A stretch of DNA of 64,000 nt from Sinorhizobium americanum (lineage in GTDB: Bacteria > Pseudomonadota > Alphaproteobacteria > Rhizobiales > Rhizobiaceae). The DNA is taken from NCBI RefSeq assembly GCF_001651855.1, contig NZ_LNQC01000053.1:247026-311025 (forward strand), given 5' to 3'. Below, piece by piece: positions 59,184 through 64,000 of the stretch (its first letter is position 1; each line of letters begins with the position of its first letter). The notes under the pieces were generated by a model. That model searched no databases and had not been told where the DNA came from. It saw nothing but the letters and a program-made list of their open reading frames with translations. A program made the position numbers and the translations under genes.

Positions 59184-60230
59184 TCAGTTGACGCGCGTTC
59201 CCTGCGCGCAAAACAGATGCAGCTTGGCGAGGTCCGGGGCGACATGCACTTGTTGGCCGGGCTTAAGATCGATCCGATCCCTGAGGACAAGGTTGGCTTC
59301 CGCCGAGCCGAGCTTGACGCGCACGTGGGTTTCGGAGCCGGTCGGCTCCACGACGACCACCGTCGCCGGCACACCGTTGTCTGCGAGGGCGAGATGTTCC
59401 GGCCGGATGCCGTAGACGGCCGCCGCTGCGCCTTGATAGCGAGTCGGCATGGGCAGCGAGGCGCCGTTGCGCGTGGCGAACTCTCCATTCACGACCGAGC
59501 CTTCAAAGAGGTTCATTGCCGGCGAGCCGATGAAGGTCGCGACGAAGGTGTTGGCCGGACGGTCGTAAAGCTCGAGCGGCTTGCCGATCTGCTCGACATT
59601 GCCGCCGCGCATGACGACGATCCGGTCCGCCATGGTCATCGCTTCGATCTGATCGTGGGTAACGTAGACGGTCGTCGTCTTCAGCCGCTGGTGCAGGTCC
59701 TTGATCTCGGCGCGCATCGTGACGCGCAGCTTTGCGTCGAGGTTCGACAGCGGTTCGTCGAACAGGAAGACCTGCGGATGGCGCACGATCGCCCGCCCCA
59801 TGGCGACGCGCTGGCGCTGACCGCCGGAAAGCTGTTTCGGCAGACGGTCGAGCAACGGCCCGAGCGCCAGGATGTCGGCCGCTTCGCGCACGCGCTTTTC
59901 GATCGCCGCCTTGCCTTCACCCTTGAGCTTCAGCGCGAAGCCCATGTTTTCCGCGACGGTCATGTGCGGATAGAGCGCGTAGCTCTGGAACACCATGGCA
60001 ATGTCACGCTCTTTCGGAGCGACGTCATTGACGAGGCGACCGCCGATGCGGATTTCGCCGTCGGTGATGTCCTCGAGCCCGGCAAGCATGCGCAGGAGGG
60101 TCGACTTGCCGCAGCCGGACGGACCGACGAGGGTGACGAACTCGCCATCCTCGATGTCCATGGAGACGCCGTGGATTACCGGCACGGCGCCGTATTGCTT
60201 GCGAACCTGTTCGATCGTGACGGATGCCAT
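59184..60230 (-). CDS. Sugar ABC transporter ATP-binding protein (MsmK/UgpC family)
   Basis: 348 residues. Walker [11 protein letters not shown]-loop [14 protein letters not shown], signature [14 protein letters not shown], Walker [17 protein letters not shown], and a C-terminal TOBE/OB domain from about 240. ATG at 60230 starts at ASVTIEQVRKQYG with GGGAGG upstream; the open frame to 60377 is not supported. It is the last visible gene of the fructoside operon, 22 bp after the GH32 gene. Confidence 0.93.
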   Translation of the reverse strand: MASVTIEQVRKQYGAVPVIHGVSMDIEDGEFVTLVGPSGCGKSTLLRMLAGLEDITDGEIRIGGRLVNDVAPKERDIAMVFQSYALYPHMTVAENMGFALKLKGEGKAAIEKRVREAADILALGPLLDRLPKQLSGGQRQRVAMGRAIVRHPQVFLFDEPLSNLDAKLRVTMRAEIKDLHQRLKTTTVYVTHDQIEAMTMADRIVVMRGGNVEQIGKPLELYDRPANTFVATFIGSPAMNLFEGSVVNGEFATRNGASLPMPTRYQGAAAAVYGIRPEHLALADNGVPATVVVVEPTGSETHVRVKLGSAEANLVLRDRIDLKPGQQVHVAPDLAKLHLFCAQGTRVN

Positions 60231-60252
60231 CTCGTTCCTCCCTTCCTGTCCT

Positions 60253-61974
60253 TCAGAGCTTAAGCTGCCAGATGCGTGCGGCGGAGATAGTCCCTTTCGG
60301 GGCGGCAAGGCGCGCCGAACGAACGCCCTCGAAACCGGGCAGGCGCTTTGACCCGGTCCAGCGGCCGTTGTCGGCAAAGACCTCGATCGATCCCTTGTCG
60401 AGGAAGAGGCGAAGCGTCGAGGGGCGCGCGCCTGCCGCGATGTAGCGGGGCAGCCATTTGCCGTCGGGAACGTCGTAGAGGATGCTCAGGCCCTCCTGGT
60501 CGAGCCTAAGGCCGAGCTCGACGTCGGGATGATCGAATTCGAGGTCGAAGGCCGCGCCTGCGGCCGCAAGGTCGATGACGATCTCGACGGCGCCGTTGCC
60601 AAGCTCGACCGTTTCGCCGGACGGCAAGCGGGTCTCGTCGATTAGGTGTTGGCGCAGGCTGTCGACTGCGTCGACCGGCGACGTCAGCAGAGCGCCGTCG
60701 TTGAGCAGGACGCGTCGTGGCAGCGTCATGGCGGTCGGGAAATCGGCCTTCTTCGAGATCTCCGTCCAATTCGCCAGCCAGGCGATGCCGACGGGACCGG
60801 ACTGATCGACAAATGCCTGGAAAGCATAGGCGTCGGTGCCGAAATCGAGTTCCTGCTCGAATTCCTTGACGAAACTCCCACCGTCGAAGCGGCCGACGGT
60901 CGCGATGGTGATGTTGCGGCGGCCGGTCGCCGGGTCGCGACTGGTCAGGAGGCCGAAGATCAGTGCCCAGCGGGTTTGCGGGTCATGGGCCGGGCCGTCG
61001 AGCGGCACGATGCACGGGCATTCGGCCGCCGTCATTCCGAAACGATCCTCGCGGTGCAGGATACCGACGAAGGTCCAGCCATGTGCCGCATCCGGGTCCT
61101 CTGTCTCGTAGAGCAGAATGACGCCACCGGCGTGGTCGCGGCTGCCGAGAAGCATCTTCCAGCGGCCATCCGGACCCTTGATCACATAGGGATCGCGGAA
61201 ATCGAGTGTCAGGTCGAGGTCCGCCGGGCGCTCGGGAAGAATGACCTCGGCCGGGCCGGCGGCAATCTGGTCGCGGGTGACAGCTGTCAACTGGATCTGC
61301 TCTTCCGGGTCGCGGTCCTTGACCTGCTCGGTGAATAAGACACGGATGCCGGGTTCCTCTCCGGCAAGCGGGATTGCCGAACCGGAAAAAGCGCCGCCGC
61401 GGCCGTCGGCGCGGGCCGAAAGCTTGGCCGACGGGAAGAGAAAGACCGGTAGATGCTTCCAGCGGAGATAGTCGTCGGAGACGGCATGGCCCCAGTGCAT
61501 GGTGTTCCAGCGCAGGCTGTGCGGATAATGCTGGTAGAAGAGATGGACCTTGTCGCCAAAGCGGCCGAAGCCGTTCGGGTCGTTCATCCAGCCGAAGGGC
61601 GGGCGGAAATGGTAGCTGCCGGGAACGGCGGGTGCCGCATTGGCCTCGCCGGTGAAGAGGATGCGGATGCCGGTTTCGAGCACCTCCTTTTCCGAAAAGG
61701 CGTAGACGATGGAGAGGGCGGTGGTTGTCGCGTCATAGGTCAATGTCGTTTCGCCGCCGCTCTCGATTACCAGCGATTGGAACTCGAATTCCTCGCTGTT
61801 GCGAGCCGTCAGTCGACCGGCGTCGCGTCCTTCCTGATCGGCTCTAAGCTCAGCCGGCGTTCCCGGGTAGACCGCCTTCAGCCAGGCATGGATTGTCGTG
61901 CCGGCGGGAAGGGCGGCACTCAGCGTCTTGAGGCTGCCGTCGAGAACCGAGGAGGGATTTGCATGGCTTGTCAT
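60253..61974 (-). CDS. GH32 beta-fructosidase (cytosolic, with N-terminal extension)
   Basis: 573 residues. The GH32 nucleophile motif WMNDPNG is at 129-135 (Asp132), followed by FYQHYPHSLRWNTMHWGHAVS, the FRDPYV motif and the ECP motif (AAECPCIVPLDG) that holds the acid/base Glu. A C-terminal beta-sandwich ends the protein. The first 120 residues, before the catalytic propeller, form an additional domain that most GH32 enzymes lack. No signal peptide, so it hydrolyses imported sucrose or fructo-oligosaccharide in the cytosol. Its neighbours are the permeases and ATPase of one operon. Confidence 0.92.
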   Translation of the reverse strand: MTSHANPSSVLDGSLKTLSAALPAGTTIHAWLKAVYPGTPAELRADQEGRDAGRLTARNSEEFEFQSLVIESGGETTLTYDATTTALSIVYAFSEKEVLETGIRILFTGEANAAPAVPGSYHFRPPFGWMNDPNGFGRFGDKVHLFYQHYPHSLRWNTMHWGHAVSDDYLRWKHLPVFLFPSAKLSARADGRGGAFSGSAIPLAGEEPGIRVLFTEQVKDRDPEEQIQLTAVTRDQIAAGPAEVILPERPADLDLTLDFRDPYVIKGPDGRWKMLLGSRDHAGGVILLYETEDPDAAHGWTFVGILHREDRFGMTAAECPCIVPLDGPAHDPQTRWALIFGLLTSRDPATGRRNITIATVGRFDGGSFVKEFEQELDFGTDAYAFQAFVDQSGPVGIAWLANWTEISKKADFPTAMTLPRRVLLNDGALLTSPVDAVDSLRQHLIDETRLPSGETVELGNGAVEIVIDLAAAGAAFDLEFDHPDVELGLRLDQEGLSILYDVPDGKWLPRYIAAGARPSTLRLFLDKGSIEVFADNGRWTGSKRLPGFEGVRSARLAAPKGTISAARIWQLKL

Positions 61975-61977
61975 TGA

Positions 61978-62871
61978 TCAACCTTTCACGGCGGAGCCAA
62001 CGAAGGAACTTACGAACCAGCGCTGGAAGGCGAGATAGAGGGCGAGGATCGGGAGCATCATCAGGACGGAGGCGGCCATGGCGCGATCCCAGTAGATGCT
62101 GTCCTGGCCGAAGAAGGTGGCGATGGCGACGGCGATCGGCCGAGCGTAGTCGGTCTGCGTCACCAGGATCGGCCAGAGATACTGGTTCCAGGCCTCGATC
62201 CCCATGAGGATCGAGACGGTGGCGAGTGCCGGCAGGCTCAAGGGCAGGAAAATCGAGCGGTAGATGCGGAACACCGAGGCGCCGTCCACCTCGGCCGCTT
62301 CGAAGAGCTCCTTCGGAAGCTGTGCGAAGAACTGGTAAAACAGGAAGATGTAAAGCGGGCTGGCGACCCAGGGCACGATCTGCACCGTGAAGGTGTCCGT
62401 GAGGCCGGCACGCGACACCATGATGACGAGCGGCATGATGATGCTTTCCTGCGGGATGACATAGAGGGCGATGACCAGCGACAGGATCAAGGCCCGGCCG
62501 CGCAGCGAGCCCCAGGCGAGCACGAAGCCGGCCATGGAATTGACGATCAGCCCGGCGCCCACCGTGCATGCGAGAATGAACAGCGAATTCAGGAGGTAGC
62601 GGCCGTAGGCGAGCTCGCCCGAGAGGTTGCCGACCTCCGCGAAGTTCGACAGCGTCGGATTGGACACCCAGAAGGCGCGGAAACTGCCCATATCGGCGAG
62701 GATCTGAAAGCGATCGTCCTTGAGGCTCGCCACCAGCAGCATGAACAGCGGCGAGACGATGACGAGGGCGATGACGAGGATGCAGGCGGTCTGCATGAGA
62801 CGCAGCGAACCGATCGCGGAGCGCTCGCGCTTCACCTCCATTTGTGTTGCGGAAAGGGCGACATCAGACAT
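61978..62871 (-). CDS. Sugar ABC transporter permease (MalG-type)
   Basis: 297 residues, six predicted helices. The EAA loop is EAAEVDGASVFRIYRSIFLPLSLPA. It overlaps the preceding permease gene by 8 bases and ends 3 bp before GH32 begins, so coupling is tight on both sides. Membrane component of the fructoside importer. Confidence 0.92.
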   Translation of the reverse strand: MSDVALSATQMEVKRERSAIGSLRLMQTACILVIALVIVSPLFMLLVASLKDDRFQILADMGSFRAFWVSNPTLSNFAEVGNLSGELAYGRYLLNSLFILACTVGAGLIVNSMAGFVLAWGSLRGRALILSLVIALYVIPQESIIMPLVIMVSRAGLTDTFTVQIVPWVASPLYIFLFYQFFAQLPKELFEAAEVDGASVFRIYRSIFLPLSLPALATVSILMGIEAWNQYLWPILVTQTDYARPIAVAIATFFGQDSIYWDRAMAASVLMMLPILALYLAFQRWFVSSFVGSAVKG

Positions 62872-63820
62872 CGAAACGCCTCAGAAGCTGGCGCTGCAGC
62901 AGCGCAATGACGAGAACGATGAGGAACAGAATGACCGACACGGCCGAGGCAAGCCCCAGCTTCTGCTCTTCGAAGCCGGTTCGCACCATGTAGTGCACCA
63001 CGGTTTCGGTGCTGCTTTTCGGCCCGCCCTGGGTCAGGACTGCGACCTGGGTATAGAGCTTGAAGGCCTGGATGGTGGTAATGACCAGCACGAAGACATG
63101 CGTCGGTCTCAGACCCGGCATGGTCACATGCCAGAAGCGCTGGAAGGCATTGGCGCCGTCGATGCGGGCGGCATCGTAGAGCTCGTCGGGAATACCCTGC
63201 AGGCCGGCCAGATAGACGATCATCTGGAAGCCGTAGGCCTGCCAGGCCGAGAGCAACACGATCGAGAACATCGCCCAGTTGGGATCGCCGAGCCAGTCGA
63301 TCGGCTGGATGTGCCCGCCGGAGAGGAGCCCAATCACCTGGTTGAGCGGCCCGGTTGGGTATTGGAACAGTGTTCCCCAGATGACGCAGACAACGACCAT
63401 CGAGGTGATGGCGGGCAGGAAGAACAGCCCGCGGAAGAAATTGCGCAACGGCAGCTTCTGATGCAGCAGCAAGGCGGTCGCGAAGGCGAGCCCGCATTGC
63501 ACCGGCAGGATCCAGAAGGTGAAGCGCGAGACGTTCCAGAGCGAAGTCCAGAACAGGTCGTCTTTCAAGATTCTCAGGAAGTTGGTGAGACCGATGAAGC
63601 GCACCGGCGTCGGACGCGGCACCAGCGGTTGATTGGTCATGGCCGTCCAGAACGACAGGAGGAACGGCACGATCAGGAAGATCGTCAACAGCACCACCGC
63701 CGGCGCCAGCATGCCGATCTCCTGGAACAGGCGGCCCCGATCCCTGCGGCCCTTGGCTTTGCGTCGGGCAGGGCGCGCCGGGGCTGCCGTTGTGGTCAGC
63801 GCCGGTTGCTGCAAGGTCAT
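62864..63820 (-). CDS. Sugar ABC transporter permease (MalF-type)
   Basis: 318 residues, six helices, with a basic, Arg/Ala-rich N-terminus of about 35 residues. EAA-type loop YDAARIDGANAFQRFWHVTMPGLRP. ATG at 63820 is preceded by GGAGGAG; a TTG four codons upstream lies inside that ribosome site and is rejected. First visible gene of the operon; the binding protein that belongs to it must lie beyond the end of the window. Confidence 0.92.
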   Translation of the reverse strand: MTLQQPALTTTAAPARPARRKAKGRRDRGRLFQEIGMLAPAVVLLTIFLIVPFLLSFWTAMTNQPLVPRPTPVRFIGLTNFLRILKDDLFWTSLWNVSRFTFWILPVQCGLAFATALLLHQKLPLRNFFRGLFFLPAITSMVVVCVIWGTLFQYPTGPLNQVIGLLSGGHIQPIDWLGDPNWAMFSIVLLSAWQAYGFQMIVYLAGLQGIPDELYDAARIDGANAFQRFWHVTMPGLRPTHVFVLVITTIQAFKLYTQVAVLTQGGPKSSTETVVHYMVRTGFEEQKLGLASAVSVILFLIVLVIALLQRQLLRRFDV

Positions 63821-64000
63821 GATCTCCTCCAATGAAAGAACTCAAGGGGAAAACACCGTTATTCGGCGGCTTTTCCTCGGGTCCGGTTGCTTTTTGAGCG
63901 GCATTGGCCGCCGATCGGTTAAGTCTCTTCCCTTCCGTTGGACAGGTTGTTTCTGCCCTTCGGTTCTGAACCATTCTCCAATCCGTGACCCTGATGCCGT
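63821..64000. other. Window end, upstream part of the fructoside operon
   Basis: It contains the ribosome site of the MalF-type permease and a short GCGGC/GCCGC hairpin near 63899. No coding frame with support ends here, so the expected binding-protein gene begins and ends outside. Confidence 0.5.

Overview
The window is GC-rich, gene-dense DNA from an alphaproteobacterium. A Rhizobiaceae member of the Sinorhizobium/Ensifer type is most likely, and the many transport and catabolic loci suggest a chromid or megaplasmid. Supporting signs are a RIME-like intergenic palindrome, EcfG-type stress promoters (GGAAC-N16/17-CGTT), an iron-responsive operator of the RirA form TGA-N9-TCA, and families typical of rhizobia (BA14K, DUF1127, DUF1236, MocR, multiple Ku/LigD). 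I saw no rRNA, tRNA, CRISPR array, transposase or phage gene.

Layout. (1) 1-13.1 kb: a LuxR-type regulator with a degenerate receiver domain, then a serine-cycle module (serine-glyoxylate aminotransferase, malyl-CoA lyase, both malate thiokinase subunits), a BCCT transporter, a large SerC-like/SerA-like fusion protein, and a threonine aldolase divergent from a MocR regulator. The shared theme is glyoxylate, glycine, serine and C1 flow. (2) 13.1-18.3 kb: bacterial NHEJ, with a separately promoted Ku gene facing a second ku-ligD-KTSC operon, plus a GFA protein. (3) 18.3-23.2 kb: a CadC-like TPR regulator, a DUF1127-MFS fusion and a gamma-glutamyltransferase. (4) 23.4-30.8 kb: a divergent sugar locus with ThuA, a Gfo/Idh oxidoreductase and a ROK repressor on one side and a complete MalEFGK-type ABC importer on the other. 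(5) 31-53.9 kb: a stress region with a large catalase, a stand-alone ATP-dependent ligase, 3-methyladenine glycosylase, a UdgX-type uracil glycosylase, a DUF763 protein, glycogen synthase, TreZ, GlgX, a GST, a CBS protein and many small proteins of unknown function. At least eleven EcfG-type promoters precede genes between 13 and 52 kb. (6) 54-59.1 kb: an iron-regulated FecCD-type ABC transporter with two tandem binding proteins, divergent from a methyltransferase across an IRO box. (7) 59.2-64 kb: the distal part of a fructoside operon (two permeases, a GH32 enzyme, an ATPase) whose binding protein is not in the window.

The most unusual items are the 989-residue aminotransferase-dehydrogenase fusion within the serine-cycle cluster, the receiver-dead LuxR regulator beside it, the DUF1127-MFS fusion, the clustering of EcfG promoters over DNA-repair and osmoprotection genes, and the tandem siderophore-type binding proteins separated by a terminator and sharing a Cys-Cys pair. 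Starts were adjusted to ribosome-binding sites wherever the longest frame was clearly too long.
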